Positions 8,164 to 15,868 of a DNA stretch of 64,000 nt are shown piece after piece. The position numbers and the translations under genes were made by a program. The notes under the pieces are model-generated. The model saw only the letters and a program-made list of their open reading frames with translations, was not told where the DNA came from and ran no database searches. Source of the stretch: VRUE01 sp035712345. GTDB lineage: Bacteria > Actinomycetota > Thermoleophilia > Solirubrobacterales > 70-9. Each line of letters opens with the position of its first letter. The first letter of the stretch is position 1. Location of the stretch: the NCBI GenBank assembly GCA_035712345.1, contig DASTAY010000035.1, forward strand, positions 112,990-176,989. Direction: 5' to 3'.

Positions 8164-8806
8164 GGTGTCAGGTGGGCTGATCGGCGAGGGCGAGCGGCTC
8201 TCGCTCGGCGTCGCCGCCCGCCTCTCCCGCTACCTGCAGGTGCTGACGCAGGCCCGCAAGATGGGCCGCGAGACGATCTCCTCGCAGGAACTCTCCGACT
8301 ACACCCACATCAACCCGACCCAGATCCGCCGCGACCTCTCCGGCTTCGGCAAGTTCGGCAAGCGCGGCGTCGGCTACAACGTCGAGTCGCTGGTGGCGGA
8401 GATCCGCAAGATCCTGCGCACCTCGGGCCAGCACAACATCGCCCTTTTCGGCGCCGGCAACCTCGGCCAGGCGATCGCCAGCTCCGACATCTTCGCCGAC
8501 CACGGCTTCGAGGTCGTCGCGATGTTCGACATCGATCCGTCTGTCGTCGGCACACAGGTCGGCAGCCTCGAGGTGCGCGACTTCGGCGAGCTCGAGGCGG
8601 TCGTCTCCGAGCAGGAGATCGTCGTCGGCGTGCTCGCCGTGCCCGCGGCCGCCGCCCAGGCCGTCGCCGACCGCCTGGTCGAGGCCGGCGTCAAGATCAT
8701 CTTCAACTACTCTGAGCAGCTGCTGCAGGTGCCGCCCGAGGTCACCGTGCACACCTCCAGCCCCGCGGTCGACCTCCTCTACGCGCTCTACTTCTACCTG
8801 ACCTAG
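8135..8806 (+). CDS. rex: Redox-sensing transcriptional repressor Rex
   Basis: 223 aa. Represses respiratory and fermentative genes and leaves DNA when NADH/NAD+ rises. The N-terminal winged helix includes ARLSRYLQVL, ISSQELSDYTHINPTQIRRDLS and GKFGKRGVGYNV. The Rossmann NADH motif is IALFGAGNLGQAIA (residues ~93-106), and the C-terminal domain-swapped helix ends DLLYALYFYLT. ATG 8135 is preferred; GTG 8165 also works. In many actinobacteria hemA follows rex; here a GCS2-type ligase follows, and a glutaredoxin-like gene precedes. Confidence 0.96.
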   Translation: MIDPAVEELEVSGGLIGEGERLSLGVAARLSRYLQVLTQARKMGRETISSQELSDYTHINPTQIRRDLSGFGKFGKRGVGYNVESLVAEIRKILRTSGQHNIALFGAGNLGQAIASSDIFADHGFEVVAMFDIDPSVVGTQVGSLEVRDFGELEAVVSEQEIVVGVLAVPAAAAQAVADRLVEAGVKIIFNYSEQLLQVPPEVTVHTSSPAVDLLYALYFYLT

Positions 8807-8829
8807 GCCACTCCGAAGGAGCCGTCCCC

Positions 8830-9993
8830 TTGTCCATGGACCTCGACCTGGCTCGGGAGAGATTCGAGTCCTCCACCGACTTCACGATCGGGCTCGAGGA
8901 GGAGTTCGCGATCCTCGACCCGGCGACGCTGGAGCTGGAGCACCGCTTCGAGGATCTCTACGCCGCCTGTCAGAAGGACGACGTGCTGGCCGAGTCGGCC
9001 GCGGGGGAGCTGATCGCCTCGGAGATCGAGATCCGCTCCGGCCGCTCGGAGACGTTCACGGCGGCGATCGAGGCCCAGCGCGAGCGGCGCGGGCGGCTCT
9101 TCGACCTGGCCGGCGGCATGGGCCTGGCGCTGGCGGCGATGGGCACGCACCCCTGGGCCGACTACCTCGACCAGCGGATCATCGACACGCCCCACTACAA
9201 CCGCCTGCGCCACGAACTCGGCTACGTCGCGCAGCGCAACAACACCTGGAGCCTGCACGTGCACATGGGCGTGCGCGGGGCGGACCGGGCGATCGCCGTC
9301 TGCGACCGGATGCGCGAGCTGCTGCCGCTGCTGCTGGCGGTGTCGGCCAACTCGCCCTTCCTCGACCGCCGCGACACCGGCCTGCACACCGTGCGCACTG
9401 AGATCTTCACCCGCACCTTCCCCCGCTGCGGTGTGCCCAGCCCCTTCGTCGACTGGCGCAGCTACGCCGATTTCGTCGCCTTGCTGCAGCGGACCGGCAC
9501 CGTGGTCGAGTCGACGCAGTTGTGGTGGAGCGTCCGCCCGCACCACGAATTCGGCACGGTCGAGGTGCGGATCTGCGACGCGCAGACGCGGGGCGAGGAG
9601 TCCTTCGGAGTGGCGGCGCTGATCGCCGCCTGCATCGCCCAGGCCGCGCTGGACTACGACGAGCACGGCTATGACGGCGCCGGCGCGCCGTTGCAGGACC
9701 GCGAGATCGAGGAGAACCTCTGGCGGGCGATCCGTCACGGCATGAGCGGCAAGCTGATCGATTTCCGGGGTGGGGTGGAGGTCGAGGCGCGGGCGGCGCT
9801 CGAGGGTGTCCTGCGATGGGCCGCGCCTGCCCGCGAGGCGCTCGGCATCGATCCGCAACTGCCCGAGCGCAACGGCGCCCAGCGCGCCCGACGGACGCTC
9901 GACGCCGGTGTCTCGATCGAGGACATCTACCGCGACGCGGTAGATGAGACGCACCGCACCTACACCGCCGCCAAACAGGCGGCCCAGGGCTGA
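8830..9993 (+). CDS. Carboxylate-amine ligase, glutamate-cysteine ligase 2 (YbdK) family
   Basis: 387 aa. GCS2-fold enzyme that would join glutamate to an amine such as cysteine using ATP. Motifs: TIGLEEEFAILDP near the N-terminus (metal-binding Glu), SEIEIRSGRSET, NNTWSLHVHMGVRGAD, and VEVRICDAQTR. TTG 8830 lies 8 nt after AAGGAG; ATG 8836 would be 14 nt away. Some relatives (EgtA) act in ergothioneine synthesis and others are weak glutathione-type ligases, so the substrate is open. The neighbourhood (glutaredoxin-like, Rex) suggests thiol/redox metabolism. Confidence 0.85.
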   Translation: MSMDLDLARERFESSTDFTIGLEEEFAILDPATLELEHRFEDLYAACQKDDVLAESAAGELIASEIEIRSGRSETFTAAIEAQRERRGRLFDLAGGMGLALAAMGTHPWADYLDQRIIDTPHYNRLRHELGYVAQRNNTWSLHVHMGVRGADRAIAVCDRMRELLPLLLAVSANSPFLDRRDTGLHTVRTEIFTRTFPRCGVPSPFVDWRSYADFVALLQRTGTVVESTQLWWSVRPHHEFGTVEVRICDAQTRGEESFGVAALIAACIAQAALDYDEHGYDGAGAPLQDREIEENLWRAIRHGMSGKLIDFRGGVEVEARAALEGVLRWAAPAREALGIDPQLPERNGAQRARRTLDAGVSIEDIYRDAVDETHRTYTAAKQAAQG

Positions 9994-10056
9994 AAACGCG
10001 GTATCCGCGGCCCCTTATAGACTCCCGCGCCGCTTAAACCGACGGAGGAACCGAAC

Positions 10057-12144
10057 TTGACCAGCTTCTTGACCGAATACGGAGTCGTCGTCGCGCTCGT
10101 TTGCGCCGGCGCGGCAGTTGTCTACGGATTGATCATCACCCAGCGCCTGCTCGCAAAGTCGCCGGGCAACGATCGGATGCAGGAAATCTCGGGCGCGGTG
10201 CAGGAGGGAGCGAAGGCCTACCTCAACCGGCAGTACACGATCATCGCCGCGGTCGCGGTGCCGATCGCGATCGTGCTCTGGCTCCTGCAGGACTACAAGA
10301 CCGCGATCGGCTTCGTCATCGGGGGAACCCTCTCCGGCGCAACCGGCTTCATCGGCATGAACCTCTCGGTTCGGGCCAATGCCCGCGTCGCCGAGGCGGC
10401 CCGCGGCGGCGTGCCGCCGGCCCTCGACGTCGCCTTCAAGGGTGGCTCGGTCACCGGCCTGCTCGTCGTCGGCCTGGCGCTGCTCGGCGTCGCCGGCTAC
10501 TACGGCATCCTCGTGCTCACCGGCTCGAGCGACAAGGAGGCGGTCGACGCACTTGTCGGGCTCGGCTTCGGAGGCTCGTTGATCTCCGTCTTCGCCCGTC
10601 TCGGCGGCGGCATCTTCACCAAGGCGGCCGATGTCGGCGCCGACCTGGTGGGCAAGGTCGAGGCCGGGATCCCCGAGGACGATCCCCGCAACCCGGCCGT
10701 GATCGCCGACAACGTCGGCGACAACGTCGGCGACTGCGCCGGCATGGCGGCCGACCTGTTCGAGACCTACGCGGTCACCTCGGTCGCGGTCATGCTGCTC
10801 GGCGTCCTCACCTTCACCGGCTCCGGCGGCGAATTCGCCCGTGAGGTCGCGATCTACCCGCTGGTCATCGGCGCCGTCGCGATCGTCGCCTCGATCATCG
10901 GCGCGCTCCTGGTGCGGACCAAATCCGACCGGGTCGAGGGAGCCCTCTACCAGGGCCTGATCATCTCCGGGATCCTCTCGATCGCCGCCTTCTACCCGAT
11001 CACCGATTGGCTGATGAGCGATCCGGTGCGACTCGGGCTCAGCACCGCCGCCAAGGCCGTCTCGGTAACCGACCTGTGGCTCTGCGCGGTCATCGGGGTC
11101 GCGGTTACGGCGCTACTTTTTGTCATCACCGAATACTATACGTCTACCCGCTTCCGGCCGGTGAAGACGATCGCCCAGGCCTCGGAGACCGGTCACGCGA
11201 CCAACATCATCCAGGGCCTCGCTCAGGGCTTCCAATCGACCGGGGCCCCGGCGCTGGTGCTGGCGCTGGCGATCCTCGCCGCCAACGAGCTGGCGGGGAT
11301 CTACGGCATCGGCATCGCCGTGATGGCGCAGCTCTCGCTCTGCGGCCTGATCGTCGCCCTCGACGCATTCGGGCCGATCACCGACAACGCGGGCGGGATC
11401 GCCGAGATGGCGGACCTGCCCGAGGACGTCCGCAACGTCACCGACCCGCTCGACGCGGTCGGCAACACGACCAAGGCGGTCACCAAGGGCTACGCGATCG
11501 GCTCGGCCGCTCTCGCCGCCCTGGTGCTGTTCGCGGCGTTCAAGAGCGAACTGGCGGGTGAAGCCCCGGCCGGCTTCGATCTCAACGGCCTCTTCAACCT
11601 GTCCTCCCCGGACGTGTTGATCGGGCTGATCATCGGCGGCATGATGGTCTACCTGTTCGCCGCGTTCGCGATCGAGGCGGTCGGCCGCGCCGGCGGTCAG
11701 GTCGTCGAACAGGTGCGCGGGCAGTTCCGCGAGCACCCGGGGATCATGGAGGGCACCGAAAAACCCGACTACGGTAAAACGGTCAGCATCGTCACCCTGG
11801 CGGCGCAGAAAGAGATGATCCTGCCCGCGCTGGTGCCGATCGTCGTGCCGGTGGTCGTCGGCCTGCTCAGCGTTGACGCGCTCGGCGGCCTGCTGATCGG
11901 CGTCATCGTCGTCGGCCTCTTCGCCGCGATCTCGATGACCGCCGGCGGCGGCGCCTGGGACAACGCGAAGAAGCTGATCGAGGACGGCGCCCACGGCGGC
12001 AAAGGCTCGCCGGCCCATGAAGCCTCGGTGACCGGCGACACGGTCGGTGATCCCTACAAGGACACTGCCGGACCGGCGATCAACCCGATGATCAAGGTGG
12101 CCAACATCGTCGCCATCCTGATCATCCCGATCGTCCACTTCTAG
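10057..12144 (+). CDS. hppA: H+-translocating membrane pyrophosphatase, K+-independent type
   Basis: 695 aa, about 16 membrane spans. Couples PPi hydrolysis to proton export. The active-site loops are ADVGADLVGKVEAGIPEDDP (residues ~191-210) and NVGDNVGDCAGMAADLFE, with a later DNAGGIAEMA and AGGGAWDNAKK. The determinant region reads GNTTKAVTKGYAIG: Lys and Thr at these positions mark the K+-independent class, where K+-dependent enzymes have Ala. TTG start with GGAGG upstream; a TATAGA box at ~10015 may be the -10. Monocistronic. Confidence 0.96.
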   Translation: MTSFLTEYGVVVALVCAGAAVVYGLIITQRLLAKSPGNDRMQEISGAVQEGAKAYLNRQYTIIAAVAVPIAIVLWLLQDYKTAIGFVIGGTLSGATGFIGMNLSVRANARVAEAARGGVPPALDVAFKGGSVTGLLVVGLALLGVAGYYGILVLTGSSDKEAVDALVGLGFGGSLISVFARLGGGIFTKAADVGADLVGKVEAGIPEDDPRNPAVIADNVGDNVGDCAGMAADLFETYAVTSVAVMLLGVLTFTGSGGEFAREVAIYPLVIGAVAIVASIIGALLVRTKSDRVEGALYQGLIISGILSIAAFYPITDWLMSDPVRLGLSTAAKAVSVTDLWLCAVIGVAVTALLFVITEYYTSTRFRPVKTIAQASETGHATNIIQGLAQGFQSTGAPALVLALAILAANELAGIYGIGIAVMAQLSLCGLIVALDAFGPITDNAGGIAEMADLPEDVRNVTDPLDAVGNTTKAVTKGYAIGSAALAALVLFAAFKSELAGEAPAGFDLNGLFNLSSPDVLIGLIIGGMMVYLFAAFAIEAVGRAGGQVVEQVRGQFREHPGIMEGTEKPDYGKTVSIVTLAAQKEMILPALVPIVVPVVVGLLSVDALGGLLIGVIVVGLFAAISMTAGGGAWDNAKKLIEDGAHGGKGSPAHEASVTGDTVGDPYKDTAGPAINPMIKVANIVAILIIPIVHF

Positions 12145-12156
12145 GCATTGCGAGTG

Positions 12157-12280
12157 GGAGGGGCGAGGGTGCCCCTCCTGCTTGCTGGGTTTTCCGCCTG
12201 GAGAGTTGGAAAGCTGGTCGCATGAGTGGTAGGGGCGGAAAACGGACGCCGCTGCGCTGGAGGGGCACCTTCGCCCCTCC
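12157..12280. repeat. Nested inverted repeat built from two hairpins
   Basis: 124 bp after hppA. Each outer arm is itself an 8-bp hairpin: GGAGGGGC-GAGGGT-GCCCCTCC at 12157-12178 and GGAGGGGC-ACCTTC-GCCCCTCC at 12259-12280. The arms are also mutual inverted repeats. Inner arms GTTTTCCGCC (12189-12198) and its complement (12234-12243) form a second level. The plan (GC-rich outer arms, A/T-tract inner arms) recalls the 3952 and 47146 elements but the sequence is unrelated. Confidence 0.75.
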
Positions 12281-12293
12281 TTCACGGACGCTC

Positions 12294-12458
12294 ATGAACG
12301 GCTCGGTCGCGAGGGTTGCGATTGGCGCGATGTCGGCTTTTCTCTTGCTGCCGACGGTGGCGACGGCGGCGCCGGGCAATGACAAGCTCGAAGGTGCTCA
12401 GGTGGTGGGTCCGACGCCCGATTCTCGTGTCTGGATCGAATGTAGGGGCCACGGCTGA
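12294..12458 (+). pseudogene. Truncated secreted-protein remnant
   Basis: 54 codons: a convincing signal peptide (MNGSVARVAIG, hydrophobic core, cleavage after TVATA) followed by only ~27 mature residues that start APGNDKLEGAQVV, then TGA. Small actinobacterial exported proteins often begin with this kind of Asn-Asp sequence after the signal, so this looks like the N-terminus of a longer gene cut short. The frame stays open for ~37 codons after the stop. A real short peptide is possible. Confidence 0.4.
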
Positions 12459-12520
12459 ATCGTCGAGATCTCCGCGGCCGTGACGTCGGCCGAGCGCCCG
12501 CTGATCGCTGCGGCCCATCG

Positions 12521-12566
12521 CCCATCCGACATTGACCCCACTCCAGTGGGGTCAATGTCGGATGGG
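12521..12566. repeat. Perfect 22-bp palindrome (hairpin)
   Basis: Arms 12521-12542 and 12545-12566 are perfect complements (CCCATCCGACATTGACCCCA plus CT) with a 2-nt CC spacer, just before the start of the FMN oxidase gene. No U-tract follows, so it is not a textbook terminator. It may be a mobile-element end, a REP-like unit or an operator. Confidence 0.85.
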
Positions 12567-12575
12567 GCGGCGGAA

Positions 12576-12581
12576 TAGGGT
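12576..12581 (+). promoter_or_regulatory. TAGGGT -10-like box, leaderless arrangement
   Basis: TAGGGT ends 6 nt before the GTG start at 12588 and no Shine-Dalgarno is present, so transcription would start at or next to the start codon. Confidence 0.4.
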
Positions 12582-12587
12582 CCTGGT

Positions 12588-13679
12588 GTGCTGGATGAGC
12601 TGATTACGGTCTCCGACTTCGAGCAGGCTGCGGCGGAGAAGCTGGACGCCGGCGTCGCCGGGTATTTCTTCGGCGGGGCGGGGGACGAGCTGACGCTGGG
12701 TGAGAACGTCGCGGCCTGGTCCGGGTGGCGGCTGCGGCCGCGGGTGCTCGCGGGGCTGAGCGAGTGGCGGACGAACGCGAAGGTGCTGGGCTCGGAGGTC
12801 TCGATGCCGGTGCTGGTCGCGCCCGTCGCTTACCAGGGGCTGGTCGATCCGGGAGGGGAGGCGGCGATGGCTCGGGCGGCTGCGTCGGCCAGCACCGTGA
12901 TGTGCCTCTCGACGCTGGCGACGATGAGGCCGCGGCCGGTCGCAGAGGCGGCGCCGGGAGGGCGGCGCTGGTTTCAGCTCTACTGCTTCCGCGACGAGGG
13001 CGTGACCCGGGCGTTGGTCGAGGAGGCATGCGATTGCGGCTATGAGGCGATCGTCGTCACGGTCGACGCGCCGCGCGGCGGCAATCGCGAGCGCGACCGG
13101 CGCACCGGCTTCGAGATCCCGGCGGAGATCGGGGTGCCGAGCGTGGAAGCGGCGCTCGGCTCCGGTCGGGCGGTGACGATCGAGGAGACCTTCGAGCTGA
13201 TGGACCCGGCGCTGAGCTGGGACTCCCTCGCGGTTCTCGCCGCCGACTGCGGCGTCCCCGTCCTGGTCAAGGGCGTGCTCGGCCGCGAGGACGCCGTGCT
13301 GGCGGTCGAGCATGGCGCCGCGGGGGTGGTCGTCTCCAATCATGGCGGCCGCCAGCTCGATCGTTGCCTGGCGACGGCCGACGCCCTGCCGGAGATCGTC
13401 GATGCGGTTGCAGGCCGGTGCGCCGTCCTGGTCGACGGCGGCATCCGGCGCGGGGTCGACGTCGCGATCGCATTGGCGCTCGGCGCCGACGCCGTGCTGG
13501 TCGGGCGGCCCGCCCTGTGGGGCCTCGCGGCGGCCGGCGAGGAGGGTGCGCGACGCGTCCTGGAGGTGCTGCGCACAGAGCTCGAGCTGACGCTTGCGCT
13601 CTGCGGCTGCGCCACGCCGGAGGAGCTGGGCGACGCGCACCTGCGCCGGGCACCGGCGTCGTCCGTATATTCGGTCTGA
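12588..13679 (+). CDS. FMN-dependent alpha-hydroxy-acid oxidase/dehydrogenase
   Basis: 363 aa TIM-barrel flavoenzyme of the lactate/glycolate/mandelate oxidase family; oxidises a 2-hydroxy acid to the keto acid. Visible: the N-terminal YFFGGAGDELTLGEN (Tyr/Gly substrate region), VLVAPVAYQGL, WFQLYCFRDEGVT, VTVDAPRGGNRERD, VLVKGVLG (active-site Lys), VVVSNHGGRQLD (catalytic His and Arg) and DGGIRRGVDV (FMN phosphate). GTG start. No respiratory partner or regulator is adjacent, and substrate (lactate, glycolate, long-chain hydroxy acid) is undecided. Confidence 0.9.
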   Translation: MLDELITVSDFEQAAAEKLDAGVAGYFFGGAGDELTLGENVAAWSGWRLRPRVLAGLSEWRTNAKVLGSEVSMPVLVAPVAYQGLVDPGGEAAMARAAASASTVMCLSTLATMRPRPVAEAAPGGRRWFQLYCFRDEGVTRALVEEACDCGYEAIVVTVDAPRGGNRERDRRTGFEIPAEIGVPSVEAALGSGRAVTIEETFELMDPALSWDSLAVLAADCGVPVLVKGVLGREDAVLAVEHGAAGVVVSNHGGRQLDRCLATADALPEIVDAVAGRCAVLVDGGIRRGVDVAIALALGADAVLVGRPALWGLAAAGEEGARRVLEVLRTELELTLALCGCATPEELGDAHLRRAPASSVYSV

Positions 13680-13703
13680 GTGACCTGTCCCCAGACCTGA
13701 ATC

Positions 13704-15596
13704 ATGGCCCAGCGGATCCCCAGAGACGAATCGCTGAGCCGCGTGCACGGCGTCGGTGCGCTGTTCTCCGCCGCCTACGGCAACGTCGGCTCCTCGATCT
13801 ACTACGCCCTCGGCGTCACCGCCGCCTTCGCCCTCGGCCTCACCCCGGTCGCCTTCGTCGTCTCCGGCTTGATCTTCGCCGCGACCGCTGCGACCTACGC
13901 CGAGGCGACGGTGATGTACCCGGAGGCGGGGGGCTCTTCCAGCTTCGCCCGCCACGCGTTCAACGAGCTGGTCAGCTTCATCGCCGCCTGGGGGCAGATG
14001 CTCAACTACACGATCACGGTCGCGATCTCGGCCTACTTCGTGCCCCACTACCTGGCGGTGTTCTGGAGCCCCCTCGGCGACGCTCCCGGAGACATCATCG
14101 CCGGCGCCGTGCTGATTGCCGCCCTGGCGCTGCTTAACATCCGCGGATCGCAGGAGTCGGCGAAGCTCAACCTGATCCTCGCCGTCGCCGACCTCGGCAC
14201 CCAGGTCGTGCTGGTCGGGATCGGCGTCGTGCTGGTGTTGAGCCCACAGGTGCTCGTCGACAACGTCCACCTCGGCGTCGCTCCCTCGTGGAGCGACTTC
14301 GCCCTCGGGATCGCGGTTGCGATGATCGCCTATACCGGGATCGAGACGATCTCCAACATGGCCGAGGAGGCCAGGGACGCGGCGCGGACGATTCCGCGCA
14401 GCGTCGGCTTCACGGTCGCCGCCGTCCTGGGCCTCTACCTGTTGATTCCGATCGTCGCGCTGTCGGCGATGCCGGTCGTGCAGGACGCCGCCGGCCACTA
14501 CACGACCGCGCTCGGCTCCGAGTTCGCCAGCGACCCGATCCTCGGCATCGTCGAGAATCTCGGGCTCGGCAGCGGCCTGACCGAAGCGCTGCGCTTCTAC
14601 GTCGGCATCCTCGCCGCCGTGATCCTCCTGATCGCCACCAACGCCGGGTTGATCGGCGTCTCCCGCCTCACCTACTCGATGGGCCAGCACCGCCAGCTGC
14701 CCGAGGGGCTGCGCCAGGTCCACCCGCGCTACCGCACCCCCTACGTCGCGATCCTCGTCTTCGCCGGCCTGGCGATGATCACGCTGATCCCGGGCCAGGC
14801 GGAATTCCTGGCGACGCTGTACTCGTTCGGCGCGATGCTCTCGTTCACGATCGCGCACGTCTCGGTGATTCAGCTGCGACGGCGGAGATCGGCGGAGGAG
14901 CGGCCCTGGAAGCCGCCGCTCAACCTGCAAGCCTTCGGCTTCGAGGTGCCGCTGACCGCGGTGCTAGGCGGCCTCGGCACCTTTGCCGCCTGGATCGTCG
15001 TGATGGCGCTCAACCCACGCACCCTCGTCGTCGGCGCCGGGTGGATGGCGATCGGGATCGCCGTCTACGTCCTCTACCGCCGCAATCAGAAGCTGCCGCT
15101 GACCGAGACCGTCAAAGTGGTCACGCCGGAGCCGCTCGGCGTGGAGGAGATCGAGTACCGCAGCATCCTCGTCGCCTTCGAGGACGGTGAGCCGTTCTCC
15201 GAGGAGATGGTCGCGACGGCGATCAAGCTCGCCTCCACGCGGCGCCGCGGCGTTCATATCCATTCGATGCTGACGGTGCCGACCGACCTGCCGCTCGATG
15301 CCGACCTGCGCGATCAGGAGGCCGAGGCGCAGAGCAAGATAGAGCAGGCGAAGCTGATCGGCGGGCAGCGCGTCACCGGTCACGTCGAGAGGGTGCGGCC
15401 GGCGCAGGCGGGCTACTCGATCTCCGACGAGGCGAAGCTGATCAGCGCCGCCGCGATCGTGGTCGGCCTGCGCTACCGCAACGGCACACCGCTCTACGAC
15501 AAGACCCTGCAGACCGTCCTCAGCGAGCGGCCGTGTCGCGTCATCGTCGTCTCCGACCGCAGTGGGCAGGCGGAGCCGGTGCCCGTCCCCGCTTGA
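13704..15596 (+). CDS. APC-superfamily permease with C-terminal UspA domain
   Basis: 630 aa. Residues ~15-455 form a 12-helix APC amino-acid/polyamine permease: the first helix has GNVGSSIYYALGV, and EAGGSSSFARHAFNE and AYTGIETISNMAEEARD are typical loop motifs. Residues ~490-625 form a universal-stress-protein-like domain beginning YRSILVAFEDG and ending PCRVIVVSD. The cytoplasmic domain could sense nucleotide or stress and gate transport. It is one of a pair with the gene at 15869, next to two TrkA proteins. Substrate unknown. Confidence 0.88.
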   Translation: MAQRIPRDESLSRVHGVGALFSAAYGNVGSSIYYALGVTAAFALGLTPVAFVVSGLIFAATAATYAEATVMYPEAGGSSSFARHAFNELVSFIAAWGQMLNYTITVAISAYFVPHYLAVFWSPLGDAPGDIIAGAVLIAALALLNIRGSQESAKLNLILAVADLGTQVVLVGIGVVLVLSPQVLVDNVHLGVAPSWSDFALGIAVAMIAYTGIETISNMAEEARDAARTIPRSVGFTVAAVLGLYLLIPIVALSAMPVVQDAAGHYTTALGSEFASDPILGIVENLGLGSGLTEALRFYVGILAAVILLIATNAGLIGVSRLTYSMGQHRQLPEGLRQVHPRYRTPYVAILVFAGLAMITLIPGQAEFLATLYSFGAMLSFTIAHVSVIQLRRRRSAEERPWKPPLNLQAFGFEVPLTAVLGGLGTFAAWIVVMALNPRTLVVGAGWMAIGIAVYVLYRRNQKLPLTETVKVVTPEPLGVEEIEYRSILVAFEDGEPFSEEMVATAIKLASTRRRGVHIHSMLTVPTDLPLDADLRDQEAEAQSKIEQAKLIGGQRVTGHVERVRPAQAGYSISDEAKLISAAAIVVGLRYRNGTPLYDKTLQTVLSERPCRVIVVSDRSGQAEPVPVPA

Positions 15597-15609
15597 GAGA
15601 ATCGCCCTC

Positions 15610-15816
15610 GTGTACGCCCGCTCGATCCAGCTCCTTTCTCTCGCCTTCCTGGCCCTCGGCCTGCTGATTCTCATAAGCACCTTCACCCACGGCGGCGGCC
15701 CGCTCTCGCTTGGGGCCGTGCTCGGTGTCGCGTTCTTAGCCGTTGGTGTGGCGCGGCTCTATCTGAGCGGCGTCTTCCGCGGGTGGCGCAGGGGGGCGGG
15801 GGGTTCGGGCGGGTGA
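15610..15816 (+). CDS. Small two-helix membrane protein
   Basis: 68 aa from GTG 15610. Two hydrophobic segments (IQLLSLAFLALGLLILI and LGAVLGVAFLAVGVARLYL) are joined by a Gly-rich turn, with a basic/Gly tail RGWRRGAGGSGG. The tail codons fall in the left arm of the 19-bp hairpin at 15787-15842, so the coding end and the hairpin evolved together. It lies between the two permease genes and might be an accessory subunit; no named family recognised. Confidence 0.6.
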   Translation: MYARSIQLLSLAFLALGLLILISTFTHGGGPLSLGAVLGVAFLAVGVARLYLSGVFRGWRRGAGGSGG

Positions 15817-15842
15817 GTCCGCTAACCCCCCGCCCCCCTGCG
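15787..15842. terminator. 19-bp perfect GC hairpin at the end of the small membrane gene
   Basis: Arms 15787-15805 (CGCAGGGGGGCGGGGGGTT) and 15824-15842 are perfectly complementary around an 18-nt loop that holds the TGA stop (15814-15816). There is no U-tract. It would stall RNA polymerase or protect the 3' end, separating the first permease unit from the second. Confidence 0.6.
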
Positions 15843-15868
15843 ACAGGACCCGCGGTCGAAAGCCCTGC

